Origin: Bacilli bacterium
GTDB taxonomy: Bacteria; Bacillota_I; Bacilli_A; ML615J-28; CAG-313
DNA length: 14,649 nucleotides
Assembly: GCA_900752975.1 (NCBI GenBank)
Contig: CAADXH010000085.1
Location: 1-14,649 of the forward strand
Direction of reading: 5' to 3'
Shown here: positions 1 through 7,872 of the stretch, piece after piece
Layout of the letters: every line of letters begins with the position of its first letter
Numbering within the stretch: the first letter of the stretch is position 1
The notes under the pieces: generated by a model
What the model saw: the letters and a program-made list of their open reading frames with translations, nothing else
Databases searched by the model: none
What the model was told of the DNA's origin: nothing
Made by a program: the position numbers and the translations under genes

Positions 1-39
1 AGAGTGACATCCCTTTTCACACTCTGGTCTCTTTTTTTT
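1..39 (+). terminator. Possible terminator hairpin at the window edge
   Basis: The arms AGAGTG (1-6) and CACTCT (20-25) pair perfectly around a 13-nt loop. On the plus strand they are followed by GGTCTC and a run of eight T (32-39). This would suit the end of a plus-strand gene lying outside the window. The U-tract starts 6 nt after the stem, so the geometry is imperfect. On the minus strand the same DNA could be part of a leader structure for a gene beyond the window. I cannot choose between the two. Confidence 0.3.
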
Positions 40-103
40 ACAAAAAAGTTATCATTTATCTTGACTATTAATAGTTAGTCTCCTTAATCTTTTTATATAT
101 TTA

Positions 104-1381
104 TTAGTTTAATTCTTTATTTAGTAGATCTTCTACATATTTAAATTTTTTAATTTTAGGATTTTTAATAATTTTACCTTTAAAGATAACCATCGCGGGT
201 TTACTTAAAACTTTAATATCTTCTAAGGGGTTACCATCTACAATAAGTAAATCACATGATTTAGTAGGTTCAATACTACCAGTCTCATGATCGATACCTG
301 CTATTATCGCGTTACCTAAAGTTGCACGGTAAATTGCTTCTTTATTATTATTTTTAACATATTTTATAAAATAAGCAAGTTCACGCCATGTATCATAGTG
401 GGTAACAAATGGACATGCTGTATCAGTGCCGAGACCAACCATAATGCCATTTGCAATGGCAGCAGTTGATGCAGAAACAATACCTTCAAAAACAATGTTA
501 CCATTATATTTAACTAAATCTGTAGCTTTAGTAATTGACTGATCAAACTTAGCAAGAGGAATAGCTGGTGAAATGGTGGTAATTAACGATGCTTTATGTT
601 CTTTAAATAGATTTATTAATTCGTCATTTAATTTAGCACCATGTTCAATGGTATCAACACCATTTTCAAGTGCTAGTTTTACCCCTTCTGGTGACTCAAC
701 GTGAGCCGCAACTTTATATCCAAGTTCATGGGCTCTTTGACAAGAAGCCTTAATGATTTCTGGGCTCATCTTAAGTTCTCCAGGTTCACCCTTCTTTTTC
801 GCATCAAGCACTCCACCTGTAATCATTAATTTAATTAGATCTGGTTTTGTCTCACTAATCTTGTTAATATAGCTAATTGCACTATCAACATCGGTTGCTT
901 CATATGCAAGAATTCCTGCCATATGACCACCTGGTACCGAAAGTGCCATATTAGATGATAATATTCTAGGCCCTTTTAATTTACCTTTTATAATATTATC
1001 TCTAATTTTGGAGTCAATATTTGATAAACCACCAACCGTTCTAATGGTTGTAACTCCACTCATTAATTCAATTCTTGCAAATTTAGCACAAAGTTTATAA
1101 ACAATATACCTAGTTAAAGGATTACTTAATAATTTGTTAACACTTTCTTTATTTTGTTTGCCAGTATCTTTAGGCATACCAGACCCTGGTAAATGAACGT
1201 GCATATTAATTAAACCTGGCATTACATATTTGTTTTTTAAATCAATGGCTTTAATATCATTAACCTGTTGATCCGTAATTTCCTTTATTTTACCATCTTC
1301 AACAATGATTGAATACCCTTTTAAAGGTGTCATATCTTTCTTACCATTTAAAATAATTCCATTAATTAATGCGTAACGCAC
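104..1381 (-). CDS. Metal-dependent amidohydrolase (imidazolonepropionase/prolidase-like)
   Basis: This is a 425-residue cytoplasmic hydrolase of the amidohydrolase superfamily, the HutI/Xaa-Pro dipeptidase-like branch. The metal and catalytic residues are visible: H61 and H63 (HVH, after the PGLINMH strand), K184 in LIKLMITGG as the candidate carboxylated lysine, H227 (AAHVES), H247 (EHG) and D320 (GLGTDT). The N-terminal (1-55) and C-terminal (about 375-405, CDLLIVDGNPLEDI) segments form the usual small beta sandwich. The start is GTG at 1381, preceded by GGGGGTGA; an overlapping ATG one base upstream is out of frame. It lies 24 nt after the purBA stop with no terminator between them, so it is probably co-transcribed. 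That suggests a purine or nucleobase link, but family members act on many amides and peptides, so the substrate is not predictable. No convincing terminator follows. Confidence 0.88.
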   Translation of the reverse strand: MRYALINGIILNGKKDMTPLKGYSIIVEDGKIKEITDQQVNDIKAIDLKNKYVMPGLINMHVHLPGSGMPKDTGKQNKESVNKLLSNPLTRYIVYKLCAKFARIELMSGVTTIRTVGGLSNIDSKIRDNIIKGKLKGPRILSSNMALSVPGGHMAGILAYEATDVDSAISYINKISETKPDLIKLMITGGVLDAKKKGEPGELKMSPEIIKASCQRAHELGYKVAAHVESPEGVKLALENGVDTIEHGAKLNDELINLFKEHKASLITTISPAIPLAKFDQSITKATDLVKYNGNIVFEGIVSASTAAIANGIMVGLGTDTACPFVTHYDTWRELAYFIKYVKNNNKEAIYRATLGNAIIAGIDHETGSIEPTKSCDLLIVDGNPLEDIKVLSKPAMVIFKGKIIKNPKIKKFKYVEDLLNKELN

Positions 1382-1405
1382 ATTTTCACCCCCATTATAT
1401 TATTA

Positions 1406-3976
1406 TTAGTATATTTCTTCTCTTACAATAGTTTGGGTTTTATCAGGACCAACTGAGAAGATTTTAACTGGTACTTTGGTTATTCTTTCAATACCTTCAA
1501 TATATTTTTTCGCATTTTCTGGTAATTCATCAAATGATGTAACATGACTAATATCTTCAGTCCATCCATCAAATTCTTCATATACTGGAACACATCGCTC
1601 ATAATCTTTAAGACTAGCAGGGATGGTATAAATCTTTTTTCCATCTAATTCATAAGCTGTACAAATTTTTATTTTTTCGATACCAGATAAAATATCAAGT
1701 AACATTAGAGAAATACTCGTAAAACCATTGATGTTAGTACTATAACGCAATGCAACCCCATCTAGCCATCCAATACGGCGGGGACGTTTGGTTGTTGCTC
1801 CATACTCATGAGCTTTTTCTCTAATTGAATTACCAAGTTCATCAAATAATTCGGTAGGAAAAGCCCCACTACCAACTCTTGTGGAATATGCTTTAACTAT
1901 TGCTAGAACTTCCTCTATTTTAGTAGGGCTAATTCCAGTACCTGTTGATACACCTCCACTTGAAGGGTTAGATGAAGTAACGAATGGATATGTACCAAAA
2001 TCAATATCAAGAAGTGAACCTTGAGCTCCTTCAAACAATATTTTCTTATTTTCGTCATAAGCCTTATTGATTAAATCAATTGTATCAACAACCATTGGCT
2101 TAATAATTTTGCTTATTTCTAAATATTTTTGAAGACTTGCTTCAACATCAATTGGACTACCTCCCATTGATTTAATTATTTCATTTTTAGCAGTTGCATT
2201 TTCTCTAAATAATCTTGAAAAATCATCACTAACAAAATCAACCATTCTCAAGCCTTGACGTGAAACTTTATCCGTATAAGCTGGTCCAATACCTTTTAGA
2301 GTAGTTCCTATTTTTCTATTTGCTAGAGCCATTTCATTACATCTATCAAGTTCTTTATGATAGTTAAAGATAACATGAGCGCGGTCACTAATAAATAAAT
2401 TATTACATGTAAAGCCTTCTTTTTTGATGGTATTTAATTCTTCTACTAAAGCCTCTGGATTAATTACCATACCATTACCTAAAACATTCTTTATCTTTTC
2501 ATCAAATATTCCAGATGGAATTAAATGCAATTTAAAAGTTTTACCATTAAATTGAATAGTATGACCGGCATTATCACCACCTTGGAAACGTACAACATAA
2601 TCTGATTGTTCGCTTAAGTAATTAGTAATTTTGCCTTTACCTTCATCTCCCCATCCACTACCAAGTACTACGAGGGTACGGCATTTTGGAGTAAGAACTT
2701 TATTATAAATTTCATCTATATTTTGAAGAGCAAGCATTGGATTAAAGGCTTCATCTATTTCTTTTGTTGATAAAGTTTTAACAACTTCACTTGCTTTAAT
2801 AACATCAATATAAGCCTTTTTCTCTTGTAAAGCTTTAAAAGCAAGATTTTGAAGGATATCATATGCTTCATCTCTAAGCATCCCCTTTTCTACCATTTTG
2901 AGTAGAATACGTGATGAATAAACAACACCATTTGTAATATCAATATTTTCAATCATTCTTTCTTCATTTACTTGAAGTGTAGATAAAGTATGAGCATAGC
3001 GATTAAGCATATAATCGATTAACGTAGTTGCATCACTTAATGCTACTCGTTCAGCTGATGAATGACTAATGTCACGTTCATCCCATAAAGGATTATCATC
3101 ATATGTTACACCAAGATATGCTTTCATTAATCTTGCACAACCACAAATATTTTCTGATGCTATTGGATTTCTCTTATGAGGCATTGCACTTGAGCCTTTT
3201 TGATTAATACTAAAGGCTTCACTAACTTCTCCTATTTCGGTTCTTGAAAGATGGCGAACCTCCATCGCTATTTTTTCAAGTAAACTTGAAACCATAACAA
3301 GACTATTCATATAACCTATATGACGATCACGTGATAATACTTGTGTTGCGATAGTTGATTGATTTAAACCTAATCTTTCCGCAACCCTTTTTTCCACAAA
3401 TGGATCCACATCCGCATAATTACCGACTGCCCCACTTAGTTTAACGGTTTCAACATTTTTTCTTTCTTCTTTAAAACGATTATAATCACGATTTAATTCA
3501 TCATACCATAATAACCATTTTAAGCCAAAACTTGTTACTTCAGCATGTTGTCCGTGAGTTCTGCCAATGCACAATGTTTTTTTATATGTTAAAGCCTTAT
3601 CTTTTAATACTTTTAAAAACTTCTTGATATCACGTTCAATAATATCATTGGCTTTTTTTAGTAGCAATGCATTAGCTGTATCAACTACATCAGTACTAGT
3701 TAATCCATAATGAAACCATCTTTTTTCAATATCCATGTTTTCACATACAGCTTTTGTAAAAGCAATAACATCATGTTTAGTTTCTTTTTCTATTTCTAAA
3801 ATACGATCAACATCAACTTTGGCTTTATTCTTTATTAATTCATATTCTTCTTCTTTTATTAAACCTTTTTCAACATGTGCGTAAATTGATGCAAGTTCAA
3901 CTTCAAGCATTGTTTCAAACTTGGTTTTATCGGACCATAATTCTTTCATTTCTAAGCGTGTATAGCGATTAATCAT
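1406..3976 (-). CDS. purBA: PurB-PurA fusion: adenylosuccinate lyase / adenylosuccinate synthetase
   Basis: This single 856-residue polypeptide carries both steps from IMP to AMP. Residues 1 to about 428 are a complete adenylosuccinate lyase: H68 in KHDV, H141 in GRTHGQH, and the signature loop GSSAMPHKRNP at 261-271 with S262/S263 and K268. Residues about 432-856 are a complete adenylosuccinate synthetase: P-loop GWGDEGKGK (441-449, D444), NAGHT (469-473, H472), KGIGPAYTDKVSRQGLR (561-576), FEGAQG (648-653), YPFVTSSN (663-670), KRPRR (730-734) and the ending SVGPDKTQT. Both halves are family length and the linker is only a few residues. The PurA half has no start codon of its own at the junction (about 2686). 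Synthetase makes adenylosuccinate from IMP, aspartate and GTP; lyase releases AMP and fumarate. Lyase should also act on SAICAR if the de novo pathway exists. The start is supported by GGAGGT at 3982-3987. Confidence 0.95.
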   Translation of the reverse strand: MINRYTRLEMKELWSDKTKFETMLEVELASIYAHVEKGLIKEEEYELIKNKAKVDVDRILEIEKETKHDVIAFTKAVCENMDIEKRWFHYGLTSTDVVDTANALLLKKANDIIERDIKKFLKVLKDKALTYKKTLCIGRTHGQHAEVTSFGLKWLLWYDELNRDYNRFKEERKNVETVKLSGAVGNYADVDPFVEKRVAERLGLNQSTIATQVLSRDRHIGYMNSLVMVSSLLEKIAMEVRHLSRTEIGEVSEAFSINQKGSSAMPHKRNPIASENICGCARLMKAYLGVTYDDNPLWDERDISHSSAERVALSDATTLIDYMLNRYAHTLSTLQVNEERMIENIDITNGVVYSSRILLKMVEKGMLRDEAYDILQNLAFKALQEKKAYIDVIKASEVVKTLSTKEIDEAFNPMLALQNIDEIYNKVLTPKCRTLVVLGSGWGDEGKGKITNYLSEQSDYVVRFQGGDNAGHTIQFNGKTFKLHLIPSGIFDEKIKNVLGNGMVINPEALVEELNTIKKEGFTCNNLFISDRAHVIFNYHKELDRCNEMALANRKIGTTLKGIGPAYTDKVSRQGLRMVDFVSDDFSRLFRENATAKNEIIKSMGGSPIDVEASLQKYLEISKIIKPMVVDTIDLINKAYDENKKILFEGAQGSLLDIDFGTYPFVTSSNPSSGGVSTGTGISPTKIEEVLAIVKAYSTRVGSGAFPTELFDELGNSIREKAHEYGATTKRPRRIGWLDGVALRYSTNINGFTSISLMLLDILSGIEKIKICTAYELDGKKIYTIPASLKDYERCVPVYEEFDGWTEDISHVTSFDELPENAKKYIEGIERITKVPVKIFSVGPDKTQTIVREEIY

Positions 3977-4036
3977 CTTGTACCTCCAAAATTATAAAGT
4001 TAATCATATATTATCACATTATTAATACAACGTATT

Positions 4037-4045
4037 ATTATACCA
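4037..4045 (-). promoter_or_regulatory. Extended -10 promoter of the purBA operon
   Basis: On the minus strand the sequence reads TGGTATAAT, a TGn plus perfect TATAAT extended -10 element. No good -35 hexamer is visible 16-18 nt upstream, as is common for extended -10 promoters. Transcription would start near 4030, giving a leader of about 55 nt before the purBA ATG. No riboswitch or PurR-box-like structure is evident in that leader. Confidence 0.6.
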
Positions 4046-4081
4046 TATTTTAATTTTTCTTCTTTTACATAAGCACTGAAA

Positions 4082-4113
4082 AAAAGTTATACCTAAGTTA
4101 AAGTATAACTTTT
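4082..4113 (-). terminator. Rho-independent terminator after the small membrane protein gene
   Basis: An 11-bp perfect stem (4082-4092 with 4103-4113) encloses a 10-nt loop. On the minus strand it is followed directly by a run of T. It lies 7 nt after the stop of the gene ending at 4121 and upstream of the purBA promoter, separating the two units. Confidence 0.8.
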
Positions 4114-4120
4114 ATATTCA

Positions 4121-4480
4121 TTAAGCTGGTGAACCAATGAAATTCTTTTGATTTTTTTGAAAATACAATAAACAAATTGCCCCAGCAATTAATAAAGTGC
4201 TTCCTAAAAACTTTATTTCATATAATTTTTTCTTATCATCATCTGCTTTTTGTAAAGCATCATAATTTCGAATTCCAAAATATAAATAAATTAGTAAGGT
4301 GACTGAGATGGTGAGTTCAAATATTTCATTAGCTTCTTGTTTATATGATGAATCATTTGAATTTAAAAATGCCTTTTCATCATTGTCACCAATGATATTC
4401 ATAATGCTTATTATAATAAATGTACACCAAATTAAATTTTCAAAATCAAGTCTGGCTTGATCATCATCAAAAATCGTCAA
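4121..4480 (-). CDS. Small three-helix membrane protein, function unknown
   Basis: This is a predicted integral membrane protein of about 119 residues that I do not recognise. It has three hydrophobic helices: one near the N-terminus (LIWCTFIIISIMNII), one in the middle (ISVTLLIYLYFGI) and one near the C-terminus (STLLIAGAICLLYF). A hydrophilic acidic stretch lies between helices 1 and 2, and a charged DDDKKK segment between 2 and 3. The start is uncertain. The reading frame is open from a GTG at 4489, but that GTG is part of the Shine-Dalgarno-like AGAGGTGAT and has no ribosome binding site of its own. The TTG at 4480 sits 8 nt after GAGG, which is why I chose it; an ATG at 4486 is too close to the site. 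A strong terminator follows. Confidence 0.6.
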   Translation of the reverse strand: MTIFDDDQARLDFENLIWCTFIIISIMNIIGDNDEKAFLNSNDSSYKQEANEIFELTISVTLLIYLYFGIRNYDALQKADDDKKKLYEIKFLGSTLLIAGAICLLYFQKNQKNFIGSPA

Positions 4481-4552
4481 AATCATCACCTCTATAATAA
4501 TTATATTAATAAATGCTTTGTTAATTCCTTAATCCAGTTCTTAAAGAAAAGA

Positions 4553-4583
4553 AAAAACGACCAAATATTAATTGATCGTTTTT
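4553..4583 (-). terminator. Rho-independent terminator of the lipoprotein gene
   Basis: Arms 4553-4564 and 4572-4583 form a 12-bp stem with one G-U wobble around a 7-nt loop. On the minus strand it is followed by T-rich DNA (about 4541-4557 in complement). The upstream arm overlaps the last codons of the lipoprotein gene, whose stop is at 4568-4570. Confidence 0.75.
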
Positions 4584-5401
4584 AAGTCATTAAACATACT
4601 AATATCAGGTTCATCATAACCCGTATAGTAAATTTTTGAATATAAGGTTTGTGTACAATTCATCGTAGTTTTACCAAGGAGTGGTACTTTTTTAACAATC
4701 TTATATTTTTCATTATTTCTAAATGATAATAGTTTAAATGCCTCATCTATATAAATAGTAAGTTCTACTGCCTCATACGTAGGCTCTTCAACAAGGCCAC
4801 CAAAAACTTTCATTTGTTTACGAATGTTTTCAGTTGATTGGTCTGGTTTTAAGGTATAAGTAATCATTAATTCATTTTCCGTAAAAGAACGTTTAGAAGA
4901 AATGATGTTATTCTCACTTATTACGTAATGAAATACTCCATCATGACTAGGTACAACCCCATAGACTTTACGATAATTCTCGAGATCTTCTCTAATTAAC
5001 CCTTCATCTTTTTTGTCACTATCGTAATAATAAACCCTACTACCATCAACTAATAATTGGTGAGTGTGATTGACTAGTGAAGAGTTTGAAGAAATATCAT
5101 TGTAAAACTTATTATCTTTAAAATAAACTCCCGTATTTGTAGTTTGTGTATAATTAATAACACATTTTGCGGCAGTCTCACCAGTTGTTTCAACATAATA
5201 CGCATCTTCTAATGCAAGTGTTTCTATTACCTTGTTAATAATTTCACAATCAGTATAACCATCAATTTTGGTTGTTTTTTGTGGTAAGTTCTTTTCACCA
5301 CCTGATTCATGATTTTCAGAACAAGATAATAACATTAAAATATTTAAGGTTATGATTGAAACAATTGTTAAGTCAAGAACCTTTTTGTAAGTTTTTTTCA
5401 T
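4568..5401 (-). CDS. Secreted lipoprotein of unknown function
   Basis: This 277-residue lipoprotein starts MKKTYKKVLD, followed by a hydrophobic signal segment and lipobox LLSC. The conserved cysteine would be lipid-modified and anchor the protein to the outer face of the membrane. I chose the ATG at 5401 because AGAGGA lies just upstream and because the next in-frame upstream start (5440) would add 13 hydrophilic residues before the signal peptide. The mature part is soluble, rich in beta-strand-like segments and Tyr, with no catalytic motif I recognise. Its strand-rich layout with a late ELTIYIDEAFKLLSF-type segment resembles LolA/lipoprotein-carrier-like or ligand-binding folds, but that is only an impression. 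It has its own promoter and terminator, so it is a single-gene unit. Confidence 0.85.
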   Translation of the reverse strand: MKKTYKKVLDLTIVSIITLNILMLLSCSENHESGGEKNLPQKTTKIDGYTDCEIINKVIETLALEDAYYVETTGETAAKCVINYTQTTNTGVYFKDNKFYNDISSNSSLVNHTHQLLVDGSRVYYYDSDKKDEGLIREDLENYRKVYGVVPSHDGVFHYVISENNIISSKRSFTENELMITYTLKPDQSTENIRKQMKVFGGLVEEPTYEAVELTIYIDEAFKLLSFRNNEKYKIVKKVPLLGKTTMNCTQTLYSKIYYTGYDEPDISMFNDLKTIN

Positions 5402-5442
5402 AAATTCCTCTTCTTTGTTGCTTGTATACTTTAAGCCCAACG

Positions 5443-5472
5443 ATTATACCATAATTCAACAAATTATGTCAT
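5443..5472 (-). promoter_or_regulatory. Promoter of the lipoprotein gene
   Basis: On the minus strand the elements are ATGACA (-35, 5467-5472; 5 of 6 matches to TTGACA), an 18-nt spacer, and TGGTATAAT, an extended -10 with perfect TATAAT at 5443-5448. The transcription start would be near 5436, about 35 nt before the ATG at 5401. The bases around the -10 (ATGGTATAAT) are the same as in the purBA promoter. Confidence 0.65.
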
Positions 5473-5501
5473 AATTTTGCATAAAGCCACCTTACAAACA
5501 T

Positions 5502-6233
5502 TTATTTTAGCTTTACGAAAATTTCCTTTAGTGTTCTCCCATTTTTAAATTTTTCATATAACACTAAAAAGATAAAATGAGCTATTATCATTACAAGATA
5601 TACGATATACCATGATGTAAGAACTGGGAGTGATGATATTAATGGTTGATTAATTTGCATTGCTTTTTTAAAGCCAAAGGCATCAAGTTCAATTACCCCT
5701 ATTGATGTAACTACACATAATCCAAGAATGAAATATGACCATTTGCTGATGCTTGGTTTCATACCACCAAAGATTAATACCTTAATCATAACTCCAGTCA
5801 TAAAAGTGTGATGCAATAATCCCGTGATTGAACGTGGATCAACAAAAGCTTGTGAGTCCAAGAAATCTGGATATATCATGGTTACTAATCCGCCCACAAG
5901 GCCTAAATAGCCAAGCGAATGAAAAATAAAATTATCTTTTTTACCAAAGATTACGGTAAGTGATAATACTAGTGAACATAATCCACAAAAAGTATTAGGG
6001 AATAAATTAAGCCAAGTATAACCATCTCTTGCTTCAACAACAACATCATTATAAGTAACAAAAATACGATTAAGTAAAATTGCTAAAAACCAAATTATTC
6101 CTTCAATCTTTATTATTAAGTTAATTGTTTTTTCATTAACTTTTTTCTTCTTTAAAATAATATTACTTAATATCATTACAACTACAGCAAGCCCTAAATA
6201 TATTAAATGTAATCCTCCAAATGTTTTTTCCAT
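5502..6233 (-). CDS. YwaF/TMEM164-like polytopic membrane protein (second of pair)
   Basis: This 243-residue protein has about seven predicted transmembrane helices (roughly 7-27, 41-59, 79-97, 102-121, 137-156, 164-185, 205-227). The layout and motifs, including a Cys in the third helix (FPNTFCGLC, C83/C86), a YP at the end of the fourth (Y121-P122), and a His pair in the fifth (H141/H142), resemble the YwaF/TIGR02206 family related to TMEM164, whose eukaryotic member is an acyltransferase. Enzymatic activity here is inference. The start is supported by AGGAGA ending 8 nt before the ATG. That ribosome binding site includes the stop codon of the preceding gene, so translation is probably coupled. 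The pair would act together in the membrane. Terminator evidence after this gene is weak. Confidence 0.75.
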   Translation of the reverse strand: MEKTFGGLHLIYLGLAVVVMILSNIILKKKKVNEKTINLIIKIEGIIWFLAILLNRIFVTYNDVVVEARDGYTWLNLFPNTFCGLCSLVLSLTVIFGKKDNFIFHSLGYLGLVGGLVTMIYPDFLDSQAFVDPRSITGLLHHTFMTGVMIKVLIFGGMKPSISKWSYFILGLCVVTSIGVIELDAFGFKKAMQINQPLISSLPVLTSWYIVYLVMIIAHFIFLVLYEKFKNGRTLKEIFVKLK

Positions 6234-6244
6234 AATGTTTTCTC

Positions 6245-7096
6245 CTAATCATTTTCTTTTTTTAATTTTTGTTTAAATAATCTAAAATCATCTTTCATAT
6301 GATTTTTTTCAAATGGCAAATATATTAAAATAGCTAGGCCATATAAAACGACATATGCTGGTAAAACCATCCAAATAATTGGCCAGTATAGTTCTTCTCC
6401 TTTTAATGGTCCACATGGCGCTACTCTAAAGATTTTAGGAACAAACACATCAATTGCCGGTTTAATCGCATCAAACCCATGGGTTGGTCCAAAAATAAAT
6501 GAAGAATTTCGATATCCTCTATCTAAAAGATTATAAATATTTGGTTCAACAAGCCCAGTTGCCATTAGCACTATTTCATTAAATAAAATAATCACTAACA
6601 CTTCAAAAAATGTGAATGGTACTTTCCATAATCTGTGATAATCAAGTTTATGGAACTCACACTTAACCATTAAAATACTAGATAAAATCAGTACTAGATG
6701 ACAATAATAGCACCTAATGGTTTCAAACGAAAATGCCCCATGACCAACAGCTGGATTTGGATAAACCAAAACACCTAAACCGCCTAAAATACCGAAACAA
6801 TACATATAATCTTTCCATTTATTACTTTTTGTTAAAAAGATAAAAGGGAAAATTAAAGTAGATACTGCACAAATATTTTCAAATGAAACCTTTCTTAAAG
6901 AATATGGTAAATCATTATAATATTCTTTATCAACAAGTTTTAAAAAGTGAAGAATAAAACCTGAAAATAGAATACCTAAAATTATAGTTTTTTGTACTTT
7001 CTTACTTTGTTTTTGGGTAATATAAGTTACTACCCCAATAATAGCTAAAGATAAAATCATATACATAAAATAATAGAAATTGCCAAGTTGTATCAT
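6245..7096 (-). CDS. YwaF/TMEM164-like polytopic membrane protein (first of pair)
   Basis: This 283-residue protein has about seven hydrophobic helices and the same order of landmarks as its downstream neighbour: an LPYSLRK...ENICAV segment with C76, a GxLGGLGVLVYP helix (104-113), and RCYYCHLVL with H133. The shared pattern indicates an old duplication followed by divergence. It is longer than its neighbour, mainly because of a loop at about 183-235 (SSFIFGPTHGFDAIKPAIDVF). I assign it to the YwaF-like family by pattern only. AAGGAG at 7104-7109 supports the ATG at 7096. Its TAG stop at 6245-6247 forms part of the next gene's AGGAG site, an 11-nt separation typical of translational coupling. 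Confidence 0.72.
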   Translation of the reverse strand: MIQLGNFYYFMYMILSLAIIGVVTYITQKQSKKVQKTIILGILFSGFILHFLKLVDKEYYNDLPYSLRKVSFENICAVSTLIFPFIFLTKSNKWKDYMYCFGILGGLGVLVYPNPAVGHGAFSFETIRCYYCHLVLILSSILMVKCEFHKLDYHRLWKVPFTFFEVLVIILFNEIVLMATGLVEPNIYNLLDRGYRNSSFIFGPTHGFDAIKPAIDVFVPKIFRVAPCGPLKGEELYWPIIWMVLPAYVVLYGLAILIYLPFEKNHMKDDFRLFKQKLKKEND

Positions 7097-7136
7097 AGTT
7101 TTACTCCTTCTTTTATTATTTTGTGCAATCTTTGCT

Positions 7137-7145
7137 ATTTTACCA
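7137..7145 (-). promoter_or_regulatory. Extended -10 promoter of the YwaF-like operon
   Basis: On the minus strand the sequence reads TGGTAAAAT, an extended -10 with one mismatch to TATAAT. No strong -35 is present. The start would fall near 7130, about 34 nt before the first ATG of the two-gene operon. Confidence 0.5.
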
Positions 7146-7205
7146 CATTTTTTAAACTTTTACTATTAATTTATTATTTTTTTTGACGAACATCAACATT
7201 TTGTC

Positions 7206-7239
7206 AAATAAAAAGGATAGAAATAGCTCACTTCTATCC
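7206..7239 (-). terminator. Rho-independent terminator of the reductase operon
   Basis: Arms 7215-7222 and 7232-7239 form a perfect 8-bp stem (GGATAGAA on either strand) around a 9-nt loop. On the minus strand it is followed by TTTTTATT. It begins 15 nt after the stop of the flavin reductase gene and closes the three-gene unit. Confidence 0.85.
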
Positions 7240-7254
7240 CAAATATTATAAACA

Positions 7255-7872
7255 TTATCTAATAAAATTAGTTGCTTTTCTAGTTTCTCTTTCAGGCATT
7301 CCATACTCATTTTTGCCTAAAGCTATTGACTTCATTAAAAATACCATATTTTTCGCAAGCATTCTCATCGTGTATAATCCTTCTGCATCTTCCACTGCTT
7401 CACCTTTGTCACGTCCGTGAACACTATTCCAATAATAACTTGAAACAATTGGCATTCCACTAATTGTAAAATATTTATTTAATTCATCAAAGGTTGCGGA
7501 TGCACCACCTCGCCTTGCAACAACAATGCTTGCACCAACTTTCATGGTCAAATCACTTCTATTGCTATAAAACAATCGATCAAGTAATGATATTAGACTA
7601 CCATTTGCTGAAGCATAATAAACAGGACTCGCAATGACAACGCCATCAGCAGCAGCAAGTTTGCTATGTATTGTGTTAACAATATCATCAAATACACATT
7701 TTCCAGTTTTATGGCAACTACCACATGCAATGCAGCCCCTTATATCCATTGTTCCAACTTGAACAACTTCAACTTCAACATTTTCACTTTCAAAAACTTT
7801 AACCATCTCATTAACGGCTATTGTCGTATTACCATCTTTGCGAGGACTACCATTAATCATCAATACATTCAT
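7255..7872 (-). CDS. NAD(P)H-dependent FMN reductase / iron-sulfur flavoprotein-like
   Basis: This 205-residue flavodoxin-fold protein opens MNVLMINGSPRKDGNT, where GSPRKDGNT (8-16) is the FMN phosphate loop. ASPVYYASANGSLISLLDR (81-99) is the second flavin-contact motif of the NADPH-dependent FMN reductase family. Residues C47-x2-C50-x2-C53-x5-C59 form the compact cysteine motif known from Isf-type iron-sulfur flavoproteins, so a 4Fe-4S cluster is possible. The C-terminal half (HGRDKGEAVEDAEG, ARN-like helix) matches the family. The expected role is cytoplasmic electron transfer or flavin/quinone reduction with an unknown partner. I chose the ATG at 7872, 9 nt after GGAG; the TTG at 7887 is part of that site and the ATG at 7878 is too close. 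It overlaps the upstream gene by 20 nt, implying translational coupling. Confidence 0.87.
   Translation of the reverse strand: MNVLMINGSPRKDGNTTIAVNEMVKVFESENVEVEVVQVGTMDIRGCIACGSCHKTGKCVFDDIVNTIHSKLAAADGVVIASPVYYASANGSLISLLDRLFYSNRSDLTMKVGASIVVARRGGASATFDELNKYFTISGMPIVSSYYWNSVHGRDKGEAVEDAEGLYTMRMLAKNMVFLMKSIALGKNEYGMPERETRKATNFIR

Noticed and set aside
60..80. ACTATTAATAGT palindrome as terminator of the amidohydrolase gene
   Set aside because: The stem is short and A+T-only, and on the minus strand it is not followed directly by a T-run, so it is not a convincing terminator.
1660..1720. Loss of the TKLD guanine-recognition motif in the PurA half
   Set aside because: Only the Asp of the E. 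coli TKLD motif is kept (MLLD), but Firmicutes PurA proteins carry NSID at this place, so lack of the Lys is not unusual.
7182..7208. Inverted repeat TTTGAC-N15-GTCAAA between the YwaF-like operon and the reductase operon
   Set aside because: Six-base A+T-rich arms with a long loop are expected by chance in this DNA, and a stronger terminator stem lies right beside it.
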